Of a stretch of 64,000 bases of DNA, positions 63,432-64,000 are shown in pieces. A program made the position numbers and the translations under genes. A model generated the notes under the pieces. It did no database searches. It saw only the letters and a list, made by a program, of their open reading frames with translations, and was not told the DNA's origin. This DNA is from Kribbella jiaozuonensis (GTDB lineage: Bacteria > Actinomycetota > Actinomycetes > Propionibacteriales > Kribbellaceae), in assembly GCF_005233875.1 (NCBI RefSeq), contig NZ_SZPZ01000002.1, forward strand, positions 682,001 through 746,000, in the 5' to 3' direction. How positions within the stretch are numbered: position 1 is the stretch's first letter; each line of letters begins with the position of its first letter.

Positions 63432-64000
63432 GTGAGCCTTGCCGTACGAGTTATCCCGTGCCTGGACGTCGACGCCGGCCGTGTTGTGAAGGGCGTGAAC
63501 TTCGCCGACCTGCGAGACGCCGGCGACCCGGTCGAGATGGCGCAGGTGTACGACGCGGAGGGCGCCGACGAGCTCACGTTCCTCGACATCACCGCGTCGT
63601 CGGGTTCCCGCGAGACGACGTACGACGTGGTCGGCCGGACCGCCGAGCAGGTGTTCATCCCGCTCACGGTCGGCGGCGGCGTCCGCGAGGTCGGCGATGT
63701 CGATCGGCTGCTCCGGGCCGGGGCGGACAAGGTCGGCATCAACACCGGCGCGATCGCCCGGCCCGACGTCATCCGCGAGATCGCGCACCGGTTCGGCAAC
63801 CAGGTGCTGGTGCTGTCCCTCGACGTACGGCGGTCGGCGGATCAGCCGAGCGGTTTCGAGGTGACGACCCACGGCGGGCGGAAGTCGGCCGGGCTGGACG
63901 CGATCGAGTGGGCGCAGCGTGGGTGCGAGCTGGGCGCCGGGGAGATTCTGCTGAACTCGATGGACGCCGACGGGACCAAGCAGGGGTTCGACCTGGAGCT
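63432..64000 (+). CDS. hisF: Imidazole glycerol phosphate synthase cyclase subunit HisF (truncated by the window)
   Basis: The first 189 codons of hisF; the rest lies beyond the right edge. [20 protein letters not shown] carries the catalytic Asp11-equivalent, [17 protein letters not shown] is the first phosphate-binding loop, and [16 protein letters not shown] contains the second catalytic Asp. With HisH it makes IGP and AICAR from PRFAR, the product of HisA at 53.5 kb. Confidence 0.97.
   Translation, partial: MSLAVRVIPCLDVDAGRVVKGVNFADLRDAGDPVEMAQVYDAEGADELTFLDITASSGSRETTYDVVGRTAEQVFIPLTVGGGVREVGDVDRLLRAGADKVGINTGAIARPDVIREIAHRFGNQVLVLSLDVRRSADQPSGFEVTTHGGRKSAGLDAIEWAQRGCELGAGEILLNSMDADGTKQGFDLE

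Overview
The window is chromosomal DNA of a high-GC actinobacterium. The gene order ftsK - rodZ-like - rimO - pgsA - cinA - clgR - lhr/nei - DUF3046 - recA - recX - rny, and further on dxr - rseP - ispG - (GNAT/DUF4081) - proS, is that of the Actinomycetota. Overall style (codon use, ATGA/GTGA gene overlaps, many leaderless genes, a SAM-IV-type riboswitch) suggests a Propionibacteriales member, most likely Kribbella or a close relative; the genus is inference from gene content only. No rRNA, tRNA, insertion sequence, prophage or CRISPR array was seen.

Layout. 0-1.8 kb: the start of a PLP enzyme on the minus strand behind a SAM riboswitch, then DinB-like and DUF4184 genes. 1.8-11 kb: chromosome segregation, cell shape, translation and lipid genes (ftsK, rodZ-like, rimO, pgsA, cinA, clgR), with a 29-bp tandem repeat array at 8.4-8.6 kb. 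10.9-17 kb, minus strand: a DUF4262 gene behind a perfect LexA box, then the lhr-nei DNA repair operon. 17-23.5 kb: an LppM-like lipoprotein, DUF3046, an SOS-regulated recA and a recX with a huge repetitive N-terminal extension. 23.5-31.4 kb: a Tat-exported phospholipase C-like enzyme, MmcQ-like and antitoxin-like genes, rny behind a leader of about 450 nt, then a minus-strand block (acyl-CoA dehydrogenase, DUF1707, glutamine amidotransferase).

31.4-47.5 kb: an FHA protein, the isoprenoid/intramembrane protease set dxr-rseP-ispG, a block of accessory genes (nucleosidase, NUDIX, cyclase plus ThDP enzyme, MerR plus thioredoxin, glyoxalase-fold genes, RHH regulator, MFS transporter), then DUF4081 GNAT, M14 carboxypeptidase, DoxX and proS. 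47.5-53.3 kb: an FAD oxidoreductase, an ECF42-type sigma factor with its YCII partner, a TauE/SafE permease, a methyltransferase and a P450.

53.4-64 kb: hisA is translationally coupled to a four-gene operon (acyl reductase-HAD phosphatase fusion, zinc-type dehydrogenase, LarA-like protein, PlsC acyltransferase) that looks like an uncharacterised lipid-building pathway. It ends at a strong terminator shared with a converging SGNH hydrolase/ArsR pair. An M29 aminopeptidase and hisF (cut by the window edge) follow. The best candidates for new biology are this operon, the long rny leader, the giant RecX, and the LexA-controlled DUF4262 gene.

A recurring regulatory theme is a TAnnnT -10 box 6 or 7 nt upstream of the start codon at more than a dozen genes, the signature of leaderless transcripts. 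It was used here to fix several starts.
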